From Pseudomonadota bacterium (lineage in GTDB: Bacteria; Desulfobacterota; Syntrophorhabdia; Syntrophorhabdales; Syntrophorhabdaceae): DNA of 64,000 bases. How positions within the stretch are numbered: the stretch's first letter is position 1; each line of letters opens with the position of its first letter. Below, in pieces: positions 1 to 8,196 of the stretch. The position numbers and the translations under genes were made by a program. The notes under the pieces were generated by a model that saw nothing but the letters and a program-made list of their open reading frames with translations, was not told the DNA's origin and ran no database searches. The DNA lies in contig JAPLKB010000009.1 in NCBI GenBank assembly GCA_026388275.1, forward strand, positions 56,937-120,936, given 5' to 3'.

Positions 1-173
1 ACTGTGGACACCACCGTGTCCGATAAGGTTTCAGGTTTCCGGTTATACTTTACTAAATCACTCATCACCCCATCCAAATTGTACCCTTTATCAGGATGTT
101 TTGCCTGAATATATGCAAGTATGCCTTTGGCCTGATCTATGGGATTCAAGTCCTCGCAATGACTTTTAATATT
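1..173 (-). pseudogene. ParB-like partition protein remnant (5' truncated, runs off window)
   Basis: Read on the minus strand from 173 to 1 there is one open frame of about 57 codons with no start codon. It contains EDLNPIDQAKGILAYIQ, then a hydrophilic helix ending KYNRKPETLSDTVVST. The EDLNPID(Q/E)A stretch resembles the conserved box of ParB/Spo0J N-terminal domains, usually preceded by ENIxR. Here an in-frame TGA (176-174) stands where the E codon would be, directly behind the stop codon of the peptidase gene at 181-183. I infer a ParB-family gene cut at its 5' side, perhaps from a plasmid or integrated element. The family call rests on one motif. Confidence 0.45.
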
Positions 174-180
174 TCACAAA

Positions 181-1155
181 TCAGGGCTCATGTTTCAGAT
201 CAGCATAACACTTAAGGCTGAAGAGGGATTCGGTGTTTTTTATTGCTGCAACCACCGCTCTTTCCATTGCTCTTGCTGCTAAAAAACCTGTAACAGTAAG
301 ATCGGCTTCGATGGAGCCGGTTGCCATGGCAAATATTGTGTCGCCATCGAACATGGTATGGGCTGGCCTCATTGTTCTGGCATACCCGTTTTGGGCCATG
401 GAAGCCAGCTTGGTGGCTTGTGCTTTGGTAAAGGCAGCGTTTGTTGCTATAACGCCGATGGTTGTATTGCCGCTGAAAAGATCCTTTTTGTCAGAATAAG
501 ATTTAATCATGATTTCTTCAGTATCGGCCAGAGTCATCATATTTTCATTAAGAGGACCTGCAAGCTTTTCTCCTGTCAGGGGATCAATGACATCACCCAG
601 ACAGTTCACGGCAACAAGGGCACCTATTTTCAAATCTCCTGCCTGAAGGGCATAACTCCCCAGGCCACTCTTCATCGCATGTTCCATGCCCAGAATTTTA
701 CCCACCGTAGCCCCTGTGCCGGCACCAGTATTCCCCTGTCCAGCACCCCTGTTGCCGGCATTTACACAAGCTTGGTACCCCATCTTTTTGTCGGGTCTGA
801 TTCTGCAGTCGCCGATTGTGAGGTCAAAGAGCGCAGCAGCGCAAACAATGGGAACCTTAGTTACATGGACATCAAAACCGATGCCTCTTTCCTCAAGGTA
901 CTGCATGACTCCGGCAGCAGCATCCAGCCCGAAGGCACTGCCTCCGGCCAGCATAACAGCATGAATCTTTTGCACCAGATTGACAGGATTTAACAAATCG
1001 GTTTCTCTGGTTCCGGGAGCGCCGCCTCTTACGTCCACCCCTGTTGTAGCACCTTGCTCGCTTATAATGACGGTGACGCCGGTTGCGGCTTCCAGGTCAC
1101 TCGCGTGACCGACCATAATGCCTTCTATTTCATTGAAGCCTATTTCTTTTATCAT
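181..1155 (-). CDS. P1 family (S58) self-processing aminopeptidase-like protein
   Basis: 324 residues, the usual length for the DmpA/BapA (MEROPS S58, Ntn-fold) family. These enzymes cut themselves in two and use the new N-terminal Ser/Thr of the small chain to release N-terminal residues from peptides. Visible family signs are the N-terminal VGHASD and GATTGVDVRGGAPGTRE stretches, AGGSAFGLDAAAGVMQYLEE (about residues 70-89), the glycine-rich NAGNRGAGQGNTGAGTGATVGK (about 132-153, here split by wording only) and GNTTIGVIATNA (229-240). I infer cleavage between N230 and T231, giving Thr as nucleophile. There is no signal peptide, so it is probably cytoplasmic. ATG at 1155 has GGGGG about 5 nt upstream. 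It is transcribed leftward and ends directly against a ParB remnant. Substrate unknown. Confidence 0.85.
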   Translation of the reverse strand: MIKEIGFNEIEGIMVGHASDLEAATGVTVIISEQGATTGVDVRGGAPGTRETDLLNPVNLVQKIHAVMLAGGSAFGLDAAAGVMQYLEERGIGFDVHVTKVPIVCAAALFDLTIGDCRIRPDKKMGYQACVNAGNRGAGQGNTGAGTGATVGKILGMEHAMKSGLGSYALQAGDLKIGALVAVNCLGDVIDPLTGEKLAGPLNENMMTLADTEEIMIKSYSDKKDLFSGNTTIGVIATNAAFTKAQATKLASMAQNGYARTMRPAHTMFDGDTIFAMATGSIEADLTVTGFLAARAMERAVVAAIKNTESLFSLKCYADLKHEP

Positions 1156-1192
1156 TACACACCCCCTTTTTGATAATACTGGTTTTTTAGAC

Positions 1193-1400
1193 GGTCAACG
1201 GCATGATTGGAATGTCAATCTGCGGTGCTCTGCTTCGCCTTGCGATCCTCCATCGTACATTCAGTACGATTACGGCCTGCAAGCCTCACAGCCCATCCAC
1301 ATCTTAGACATCCCTGCCATGCCGTTGCCCATCCAAGCCGGATTATCATCTAAGCTGATGGTAATCCGGCGGAACTGAATAAAGCCTTCTTCATTTCCCA
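1193..1400 (+). repeat. Structured repeat, copy 1 of 3
   Basis: Same layout as the copies near 17925-18164 and 61930-62165. An outer inverted repeat runs 1193-1216 with 1307-1330 (GGTCAACGGCAT against ATGCCGTTGCCC, then weaker pairing), spanning 138 nt. It is followed by a hairpin of 13 bp with a 6-nt loop at 1338-1350/1357-1369 (one G-T wobble). The core GATCCTCCATCGTAC and GCCCATCCACATCT blocks match the other copies. This copy has the most decayed outer stem. It fills most of the 361-bp gap between the peptidase start (1155) and the end of the AmpG-like gene (1517). Read in minus orientation it holds a short open frame starting MGNEEGFIQFRR, which I do not call as a gene. Confidence 0.75.
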
Positions 1401-1468
1401 TACTTCGCTCTCCCTCCCGTACGGTCTTTCAAGAGTGCAGAAAAAGCTTTCCTTTGCGGAAACCAATC

Positions 1469-1503
1469 TTAGTGTCTGTCAGGGGTTTCCAGATGGACAC
1501 TAA
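1469..1503 (-). terminator. Inverted repeat after the AmpG-like gene (possible terminator)
   Basis: TTAGTGTC (1469-1476) pairs perfectly with GACACTAA (1496-1503) around a 19-nt loop, 13 bp beyond the stop of the leftward AmpG-like gene. There is no T-run, so it may be a processing or stabilising hairpin or part of a repeat rather than an intrinsic terminator. Confidence 0.35.
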
Positions 1504-1516
1504 AATATTAATCTAA

Positions 1517-2806
1517 TTAATCCTTTTTCAGCAGGGTAATTTCTTCCCGAAGCCACCAAAGCAGTACCAGTCCAGGAAGGGCAGTAAGGGTCGTTAGGAA
1601 GAAAAAGATTGCCCAGCCGGTGTATTCCACTACATAGCCTGCCGAAGGCGAAATGAAGATCCTTCCGATAGCGGCAATGGATGAAAGCAGTGCAAACTGT
1701 GTTGCACTAAAGCGCTTGTTGCACAAAGCCATTATAAGCGCTACAAAGGCTGTGGAGCCCATGCCGCCTGACAGGTTTTCAAAAGCTATGGCGAAAATCA
1801 TCATGAAATAGTTTTTTCCTGTCCAGGCAAGGACCATGAAGGAAAGATTGGATACCATCTGGAGCAGGCCGAACGACATAAGCGCGCGATATAGCCCAAG
1901 CTTTATCATAAGGGTGCCACCGAAAAGAGCTCCGACGATTGTGGCAATAAGCCCCATGCCTTTGTTGATCGTGCCGACCTCGGTTGGAGTAAAACCGACG
2001 CCTCTCAGCAAAAAGGCGGTTGTCAAGGTGCCCGCATAGGCATCCCCAAGTTTGTAGAGGATAATCAGCAGCATAAAGACCAAAGCAAGACGACGGGAAA
2101 AGAAGTCTTTCAGCGGTCCCCATATTGCCTCTTCAAGGCTTTTGGGTGGGGCTATGTTTGAATCCGGTTCCTGCCCGGCAAGCGTGCCGAGCATACCGAT
2201 TATCATCAATCCTGCCATTAGAAGGTATGTATTCTGCCAGCCTATATGTTCGGACAATATTAGAGCCAGGGCACCGGCAACAAGCATGGCGATACGGTAA
2301 CCGGTTAAGAAAACAGCAACCCCTACGCCGCGCTCAACGACAGGAAGCACGTCTGTCCTGTATGCGTCAACGACAATATCCTGAGAAGCAGAGGTAAAAG
2401 CAACAAGGAAAGCAAGCGTTGCAAGCATAAGCGGGGCATGACGGGGCGAGATGATACCCATAATCCCTATGCCGATCATCAAAATAAGCTGGGTAAGGAT
2501 TATCCATCCACGCCGCCGTCCCAGCCATGGCGGTACAAACCGGTCCATAAGCGGCGACCACAGGAATTTTATTGTGTAGGGGATACCTACCAGGGAAAAG
2601 ATGCCAATGGTGCGCAAATCTGTCCCTGCAATAGTCAGCCACGCCTGCAATGTCCCGCTGGTAAGCGGCAAGGGAAGCCCTGAGGCAAAACCCAGAAGAA
2701 CCATTACTGCCATGTGACGGCTGGTAAAAATTTGGAGATAGGGAGAAGGTTTTGGAGATGTTGAATGCCGAGTGTTGAATGTTGAATTGTTATCGTTTTC
2801 TGCCAT
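1517..2806 (-). CDS. ampG: AmpG-like MFS transporter (muropeptide permease family)
   Basis: 429 residues, about 12 hydrophobic segments, inner membrane. LLGFASGLPLPLTSGTLQAW followed by an FSLVG box and a KFLWSPLMDR stretch, then GRRRGWIILTQ, is the hallmark of AmpG, which imports anhydro-muropeptides for cell-wall recycling (PAT family of the MFS; acetyl-CoA transporters are a related alternative). The family normally starts about 5-10 residues before the first membrane helix. Here the N-terminus has some 20 extra residues (NNSTFNTRHSTSPKPSP) encoded by degenerate AACATTC heptamers at 2760-2790, the same repeat that lies in frame in the gene at 25508. No beta-lactamase or NagZ gene lies near it. 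It is a single-gene unit, separated from the HD-GYP gene by 77 bp. Confidence 0.85.
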   Translation of the reverse strand: MAENDNNSTFNTRHSTSPKPSPYLQIFTSRHMAVMVLLGFASGLPLPLTSGTLQAWLTIAGTDLRTIGIFSLVGIPYTIKFLWSPLMDRFVPPWLGRRRGWIILTQLILMIGIGIMGIISPRHAPLMLATLAFLVAFTSASQDIVVDAYRTDVLPVVERGVGVAVFLTGYRIAMLVAGALALILSEHIGWQNTYLLMAGLMIIGMLGTLAGQEPDSNIAPPKSLEEAIWGPLKDFFSRRLALVFMLLIILYKLGDAYAGTLTTAFLLRGVGFTPTEVGTINKGMGLIATIVGALFGGTLMIKLGLYRALMSFGLLQMVSNLSFMVLAWTGKNYFMMIFAIAFENLSGGMGSTAFVALIMALCNKRFSATQFALLSSIAAIGRIFISPSAGYVVEYTGWAIFFFLTTLTALPGLVLLWWLREEITLLKKD

Positions 2807-2883
2807 TTGTCCTGAAAAAGTCCTTTGTGTACTGACCCGGGATTCTTAATGCTTCATTCAATGCCGGCTGTGTCATGCAGTTA

Positions 2884-4353
2884 TTAAAAACTGAATCCTT
2901 TTACCCGGAACAGCCTGAGACATATCTCAACCACCTCATAATCATAGAGAATGTCCTTGTTCTTTTCTATCTCCTCAAGAGCTTCTTCAATCACACTGGC
3001 AGATCTGTACGAACGATGCGATATGATAGTTTCCAATGCATCGGCAACAGCAAGGATACGGGCCTCAATGAGTATCTGATTACCCATGAGTCCTTTCGGA
3101 TAACCGGTGCCGTTTATCCGTTCATGGTGCTGAATTACTATTTCTGCTACAGGATGAGGCAGCCCGACATTTTTTAAAATATCGTAACCTGCTTGAGCAT
3201 GCGTCTTAATGATTTCTATTTCCTTGTCATTAAGCTTGCCCGGTTTATTCAATATCTCGGCAGGTATAGATATCTTTCCGATGTCATGGGTAGAACCGGC
3301 AATGCGAATATTTTCGACCATATCTTTCGGCAGACCCATTTCCTGAGCTAAGGTACGTGAGAGGCTTGATACCCTCCTCTGGTGTCCTGCCGTATAGGGG
3401 TCTCTGATCTCAACAGCCAAAGATATTATATTGATTGTGCTCGCGAGGGTTCTCCTCAGTCTGTCCGTGTTCTGTTTAAAAGAATCTTCCGCAAGTTTAT
3501 AACGTGTAATATCCTCTATTATGCCATCATGACGGATTATCCTGCCTTCTTCATTCTTAATAGTGCGGACATTCATTGAAACCCAGGATATATCCCCGTC
3601 CTTTTTGTAAAACTGTGTCTCAAAGCCTTTAACAACACCTTTTTCTTTAAGAAGATGTGTATATTCTTCCAGATTTTCATCGTCAACAAAAAGTTGCCGA
3701 TCCATATCGGCAATGGTTGTTATCATTTCTTCAGGTGTCGCAAATCCGCATATGCGGGCCATTGCAGGGTTAACGCTGATTAAACTACCTTCAGGAGCGC
3801 TTTGGAAGATTCCTTCCAGAGCATTCTCAAAAAATGAACGATATTTGTTTTCGTTTTTGCTAAGGATATCTTCTGTCTGTAAGTGAAGGGAGTTTCTATA
3901 TTCTAAAGCTTCAGCCATTTCATTAAATGTCTTGAACGCCTGGCTCAGTTCATCTTTCATTTGATCTTCGACGATACGCGCCGCAAGATCACCTTCCTTC
4001 ACCTTCTTGCAGGCATCAAGGAGTTTGTCCAGCCTGCCTGTATTAATAATATTGCCTGCGCAACATATCAGAAAAACTTTAATAAACAAGTTTGTTCCGG
4101 CAGGCGTGTTTTGATTTTCTGCTTGAGGTAAACCTGCCTGTATTACAACGGATTGTCGGCTCATATCCTGTAAGTATTGCTGTTCGCACAACATGGCCTG
4201 TGAAAACTTTAGAATGTTGTCCCTTGTATTTGTCCTTTCATGCTTGTTTCGGTCCAATCCGAAACAGATAATAATTACAAAGGCAGAAAGAAAGGTTATT
4301 ATTGCCGGAAAAAGTAATTTGATCCGGATAGACCTGAAAAATGCGTATCTCAT
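2884..4353 (-). CDS. Membrane PAS / HD-GYP domain protein, likely c-di-GMP phosphodiesterase
   Basis: 489 residues. One N-terminal membrane helix (about 12-30), a short extracytoplasmic part, a second hydrophobic segment (about 88-105), a HAMP-like linker (LDACKKVKEGDLAARI), a PAS domain (about 165-285) and a C-terminal HD-GYP domain (about 300-485). The HD dyad is in GSTHDIGKISIP and the GYP signature in HHERINGTGYPKG; both are intact, so hydrolysis of c-di-GMP is expected. The likely ATG is at 4353 because AGGAGG lies 6 nt before it; a GTG two codons earlier (4359) overlaps that spacing and is less likely. It could sense a periplasmic signal and PAS-bound cofactor. The 527 bp upstream, to 4880, are AT-rich with no convincing gene apart from the promoter region of the CoA-transferase. 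Confidence 0.85.
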   Translation of the reverse strand: MRYAFFRSIRIKLLFPAIITFLSAFVIIICFGLDRNKHERTNTRDNILKFSQAMLCEQQYLQDMSRQSVVIQAGLPQAENQNTPAGTNLFIKVFLICCAGNIINTGRLDKLLDACKKVKEGDLAARIVEDQMKDELSQAFKTFNEMAEALEYRNSLHLQTEDILSKNENKYRSFFENALEGIFQSAPEGSLISVNPAMARICGFATPEEMITTIADMDRQLFVDDENLEEYTHLLKEKGVVKGFETQFYKKDGDISWVSMNVRTIKNEEGRIIRHDGIIEDITRYKLAEDSFKQNTDRLRRTLASTINIISLAVEIRDPYTAGHQRRVSSLSRTLAQEMGLPKDMVENIRIAGSTHDIGKISIPAEILNKPGKLNDKEIEIIKTHAQAGYDILKNVGLPHPVAEIVIQHHERINGTGYPKGLMGNQILIEARILAVADALETIISHRSYRSASVIEEALEEIEKNKDILYDYEVVEICLRLFRVKGFSF

Positions 4354-4823
4354 TTGCACCCTCCTGAAGAAGGAAACTTACATCTAAGAATAGCTGCAAA
4401 GGTGTGTCGGAAGTATGTTGGTTCACCATTACAAACTTCGGTACACTAAACTTGTGCATACATTTACATATTTAATTGCTGTGTGTCAACATCCTCCTTC
4501 TTTTTGAAATTAAATTCCGCCCAAAGTCGGAAAAAGCCGGAAGCAGGCGACCCGGAGTAAGGCGCATTATATTGATATGCTTTATATTGCAGTTTTTTAC
4601 CAAATTTCCCCTATTGAGCAGCTACTAAAAAATGTTCGAAATCACAAATCACACACAGTTCCATGCAGCATACAGGAACTGCACAGCCCTTTCTGCCAAG
4701 GAGTGGATAATAAATATAAATTTTTTAACATCATGATAATACATGGTTATTTCAGTCATTAACCAATTAAAAAAGCAAAGTGTTGATTGTAAATATATTT
4801 GATTTATTTTGCATACAAATTAC

Positions 4824-4851
4824 TTGACAATATTTAAAACAATAATATATA
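4824..4851 (+). promoter_or_regulatory. Sigma70-like promoter of the catabolic cluster
   Basis: A consensus -35 TTGACA (4824-4829) is followed after 16 bp by TATATA (4846-4851). The GntR-type palindrome begins 3 bp downstream, so a bound repressor would block the start site. The rest of 4360-4823 is AT-rich; I see no gene in it. Confidence 0.6.
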
Positions 4852-4853
4852 TA

Positions 4854-4870
4854 TTGTATACAGTATACAA
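4854..4870 (+). promoter_or_regulatory. GntR-type operator palindrome
   Basis: TTGTATACAGTATACAA is a perfect 8+1+8 palindrome between the putative -10 and the ATG at 4881. (T)GTATAC-type half-sites with an odd centre are typical of GntR/FadR-FCD regulators, and such a regulator is the second gene of the cluster (6141). I infer autoregulation of the cluster, lifted by a pathway acid or acyl-CoA. Confidence 0.65.
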
Positions 4871-4880
4871 GGGGTAATTT

Positions 4881-6080
4881 ATGGAAGATTATGAAATATT
4901 TAAAAATGTTACAATGCTTTCCCTTGAACAGGCAACGGTCTTGCCCTTTCTTACTTACAGATTATCGCTGGAAGGAACAAAGGTAATCAGAATGGAACAC
5001 CCTGTTTATGGAGATCCGAACAGAAGAGTCGGAGAGAATAGACTGAACGAAGACAGGATGTATACATACTTTCTTGCCATTAACTGCAATAAAAAGGCGA
5101 TAACTTTGGACCTCTCTGCGCCTGAGGCGCAGGATATTTTTAAAAAAATGCTTATTGATCTGAATGTTGATATATTTGCTACAAACCAGCTTCCAAAACA
5201 TTACAAAAAACTTGGCATTGATTATGAAACAGTAAGTAAAATTAAAGAAAACATCATATGGGTGGGACTAACAGGTTTCGGCCCCGAGAGCAACGAGGCC
5301 GCATATGATCCTATTCTGCAGGCAAGAAGCGGGCTCATGGATATTACCGGTGATAGAAACGGTCCTCCTTATGTACTCGGAGTACCTCTCCCAGATATGG
5401 GTACGAGTGAGCACGCCTATGGGTTAATTATGAAGGCATTATACAAAAGAGCAATAACAGGAGAAGGCTCCAAAATAGATCTTTCAATGTTTCAGAGCAC
5501 GGTCTCCTGGTTGACCGTGCCTATTACCCAGACCAAATCTTTTAACAAAAAGATCAAAAGAAGGGGGAATACCCACGAGTTTTTTGCCCCTGTCAGCGTA
5601 TATAAAACGAAGGATGGTTATGCGTATATCGCTGTAGGAAACGACATACAGTGGGAGAGGATGTTGAAGATAAGCGGTTTTGAAACCCTTGAGAAACCCG
5701 AATATTCGAGAAACGAAGGAAGGATAAAGGATGTTGATGCTCTGAACAGAGCGATAGAAGAGGTTACGGTTAGATTCGGGACAGATGAATTAATCAGTCT
5801 GTTCGCCGATGCTACTATTCCTATTTCTAAAGTGAACACAATCGAGGAGGTACTGGAAGATCCCTATATAAAGGATGAAATACTTTCTTCAACCGATAAA
5901 AAATCCGGCACAACAATCTATCTTGCACCGCAGCCGCTTACAACTGGTTATGTGAAATCTCTGAACAGAAAATTACCTTTCCCCCCAAGGTTCGGAGAGC
6001 ATAATGAGGAAATATATTGCAAAAAGCTTGGTATTTCTATAGAACATTTGGAACAATTGAAAGCTAAGAGGGTTATCTGA
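4881..6080 (+). CDS. Class III CoA-transferase (CaiB/BaiF family)
   Basis: 399 residues, normal for the family, which moves CoA between carboxylic acids through aspartyl-CoA intermediates in an interlocked dimer. The conserved aspartate is D172 in PLPDMGTSEHAYG, at the position of Asp169 in formyl-CoA transferase. DPILQARSGLMDITG and GSKIDLSMFQ are further family blocks. GGGG lies 7 nt before ATG 4881. It is the first gene of the cluster, directly after the promoter/operator, and is followed by the regulator gene after 60 bp. I infer that it activates the pathway's carboxylic acid, or exchanges CoA with the mutase product; the substrate cannot be read from sequence. Confidence 0.88.
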   Translation: MEDYEIFKNVTMLSLEQATVLPFLTYRLSLEGTKVIRMEHPVYGDPNRRVGENRLNEDRMYTYFLAINCNKKAITLDLSAPEAQDIFKKMLIDLNVDIFATNQLPKHYKKLGIDYETVSKIKENIIWVGLTGFGPESNEAAYDPILQARSGLMDITGDRNGPPYVLGVPLPDMGTSEHAYGLIMKALYKRAITGEGSKIDLSMFQSTVSWLTVPITQTKSFNKKIKRRGNTHEFFAPVSVYKTKDGYAYIAVGNDIQWERMLKISGFETLEKPEYSRNEGRIKDVDALNRAIEEVTVRFGTDELISLFADATIPISKVNTIEEVLEDPYIKDEILSSTDKKSGTTIYLAPQPLTTGYVKSLNRKLPFPPRFGEHNEEIYCKKLGISIEHLEQLKAKRVI

Positions 6081-6140
6081 AATAGGGGGAATGTAAGGGC
6101 AACAGATTGATCCTGAATGTAATTTTTAAGAGGAGGAGAT

Positions 6141-6851
6141 ATGATTGACGAAGAACAGACATTAAGAAAAGGAAGGTTTTTACGTGAACAGGTTCACAAA
6201 AAACTGAAGGAAAACATAATAAACGGGATTTTGCCGCCTCATAAACGTTTAATCGAGGAAAAGATTGCGGCAGAAATGGAAATGAGCAGAACTCCTGTAA
6301 GGGAAGCTATTCAAAAACTTGAAAAAGAAGGTCTTATACATAAGCTTCCCAGAGGCGGCTATGCCATAAGTGTTGTTACAATAGAAGACGTAGACGATGT
6401 TTTCGGCCTTCGTGCTGTTATTGAGGGATATGCTGCGTATCTTGCAACGTTGAGGGCAACTGACGAGGACATAGCAGTTCTTGAAAATATTGTAAAAAAG
6501 GAAGAAAAATGCCTGCAGGTAAAGGATTATGATGAAATTATAACATTAAACACTGAGTTTCATGAAAAGCTTTACAAAGCAGCCAGAAGTTCAAAATTGT
6601 ATGCCATGATATATGACCTGAGAGATTATATACATCGTTTCAGGGTCATGATCCTCCGTTATCAGGACTTTGTGGAGATATCCATTAAAGACCATAAGGA
6701 TATGATTGCTCTGATGAAGGCAAAGGATGCGCAACGTGTCGAAAAGCTTGTCCGTAAGCACATCGCAAGAGGCAAGAACCTGTTAAAGAAGAGGATCAAG
6801 CGGGGCAATGTAAAATATGGATCTGGCAAAAAAGGTGCTGCAGGGGGATGA
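6141..6851 (+). CDS. GntR family transcriptional regulator, FCD subfamily
   Basis: 236 residues. Winged helix about residues 14-76 with the signature EEKIAAEMEMSRTPVREAIQ and GLIHKLPRGGYAIS, then an all-helical FCD ligand domain (about 84-210) with DVFGLRAVIEG, NTEFHEKLYKAA and a late DHKDMI plus VRKHIARG supplying the usual metal/ligand histidines. SD GAGGAGG sits 5-6 nt before ATG 6141. The 3' end overlaps the start of meaB by 35 nt, so the two are translationally linked. It probably binds the palindrome at 4854-4870; ligands in the family are small carboxylic acids or acyl-CoAs. Confidence 0.9.
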   Translation: MIDEEQTLRKGRFLREQVHKKLKENIINGILPPHKRLIEEKIAAEMEMSRTPVREAIQKLEKEGLIHKLPRGGYAISVVTIEDVDDVFGLRAVIEGYAAYLATLRATDEDIAVLENIVKKEEKCLQVKDYDEIITLNTEFHEKLYKAARSSKLYAMIYDLRDYIHRFRVMILRYQDFVEISIKDHKDMIALMKAKDAQRVEKLVRKHIARGKNLLKKRIKRGNVKYGSGKKGAAGG

Positions 6852-7752
6852 GAAAAGCGCAGCTCGTCTGATCTCGATAATGGAAGATGGTGGAGATGAA
6901 GGATACAGGTTAATCCCGCTTCTATTTCCTCATACAGGAAAAGCCAATATAATAGGTATAACCGGCACACCCGGTGCAGGGAAGAGCACCCTTATCGGCA
7001 AACTTGCCGTAATCTTTGCGAATAATGGAAAAAAAGTGGGGATTATTGCTGTTGACCCCACAAGCATGAAAAACCACGGAGCCCTTCTTGGAGATCGCTT
7101 AAGGATGAAGGATGCCGAGAATACGGAGGGTATTTTTATACGCTCCATGGCAAGCCGAGGCTACCCCGGAGGGATTGCAAAAGCAACAGCAGGCACGGTT
7201 TATGTCCTTGAAGCCCTCGGCAAAGATATTATTATGGTAGAAACAGTCGGCTCCGGTCAGACTGATACACAAATATATTCACTGTGCAACACTATAATTA
7301 CCGTTTTAACACCGGACTATGGCGATGAAGTCCAGTTGATGAAGGCGGGACTCCTTGAAATAGGCGATATTGTCGCGATCAATAAGTCTGAAAATACCAA
7401 TGCCGAAGATATTTCAACAGATGTTAAAGCATATATCAATCAGCGTGAAACAAAAGGTCGTCAAATACCTGTTTTAACAATACAAGCAAAGGAAGGCAGC
7501 GGTATAGAGAAACTTGTTGACGCTATCAACGAACATTTTGTTTATCTCAGTAAAAATATACACGGTAAAGAACTTAAAAAAGAAAAATTGAAAACACTGA
7601 TGCTTGCTCTTCTCAGAGAAGAATTATGGGGAAAAGCCCTCAAAACATGGACCGACAATGAGTGCTTCGACGGCATCGTGAAAAAACTGCAAAAAGGAGA
7701 GATTGATCCATATACCGCTGTCCGAGCCGCATTGGAGATAAAAAGTCTTTAG
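6817..7752 (+). CDS. meaB: MeaB/ArgK-type GTPase, B12 mutase chaperone
   Basis: 311 residues. P-loop GITGTPGAGKSTLIG (about 47-61), AVDPTSMKNHGALLGDRLRM with the family's switch region, IIMVETVGSGQTD (switch II) and AINKSEN (in place of NKxD, as common here). MeaB proteins load and protect adenosylcobalamin in acyl-CoA mutases. It lies directly before the small (7786) and large (8197) mutase subunits, which supports this job over other G3E roles. Start ATG 6817 lies within the gntR gene (35-nt overlap). Confidence 0.92.
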   Translation: MDLAKKVLQGDEKSAARLISIMEDGGDEGYRLIPLLFPHTGKANIIGITGTPGAGKSTLIGKLAVIFANNGKKVGIIAVDPTSMKNHGALLGDRLRMKDAENTEGIFIRSMASRGYPGGIAKATAGTVYVLEALGKDIIMVETVGSGQTDTQIYSLCNTIITVLTPDYGDEVQLMKAGLLEIGDIVAINKSENTNAEDISTDVKAYINQRETKGRQIPVLTIQAKEGSGIEKLVDAINEHFVYLSKNIHGKELKKEKLKTLMLALLREELWGKALKTWTDNECFDGIVKKLQKGEIDPYTAVRAALEIKSL

Positions 7753-7785
7753 TTTGAAGCAGGAATTGTAAATGGAGGGGCTGTG

Positions 7786-8187
7786 ATGGATGAAAAAATA
7801 ATAAAAGTTTTGATTGCGAAGCCGGGACTGGATGGCCATGACAGGGGGGCAAAGGTGATTTCTCATGCGCTCAAAGAAGCGGGCATGGAGGTTATCTATT
7901 CGGGACTCCACAAAACAATCGATCAGATTGTCCATATTGCCCTTCAGGAAGATGTTGACATTATCGGGCTTTCAATTATGACCGGTGCCCACATTTCTAT
8001 TGTGGGGAAACTGATGAAGAAGATGCAGGAAGAAGACATTATTGATAAAACAGTTTTTGTGGGTGGCGTGATCCCTGCAAAAGATATTTCAAAACTGAAA
8101 GACCTTGGTGTTGCAGGCGTTTTTCCCGGTGGAACTCCTCTTTTCGAAACGATTGAGCTTATAAAAACTCACATGAAAAGGACATAG
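7786..8187 (+). CDS. B12-binding small subunit of acyl-CoA mutase
   Basis: 133 residues. Cobalamin-binding motif DGHDRGAKVI (the DxHxxG loop whose His replaces dimethylbenzimidazole), GLSIMTG (SxL-like) and VFVGGVIPAKD with a GG near the end, all expected in the methylmalonyl-CoA mutase C-terminal domain. ATG 7786 is preferred: GGAGGGG lies 5 nt upstream, while the GTG one codon earlier is too close. The large subunit begins 10 nt downstream. The domain is fused to the catalytic part in most MCMs; the split form is typical of archaeal MCM, 2-hydroxyisobutyryl-CoA mutase and several anaerobic mutases. Confidence 0.92.
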   Translation: MDEKIIKVLIAKPGLDGHDRGAKVISHALKEAGMEVIYSGLHKTIDQIVHIALQEDVDIIGLSIMTGAHISIVGKLMKKMQEEDIIDKTVFVGGVIPAKDISKLKDLGVAGVFPGGTPLFETIELIKTHMKRT

Positions 8188-8196
8188 GAGGTATAC

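Noticed and set aside
358..993. 211-codon plus-strand frame
   Set aside because: It is the antisense shadow of the P1-type peptidase, which has clear family motifs on the minus strand.
4577..4762. 61-codon frame in the AT-rich gap before the CoA-transferase
   Set aside because: No SD, no recognisable pattern, chance frame in AT-rich DNA.
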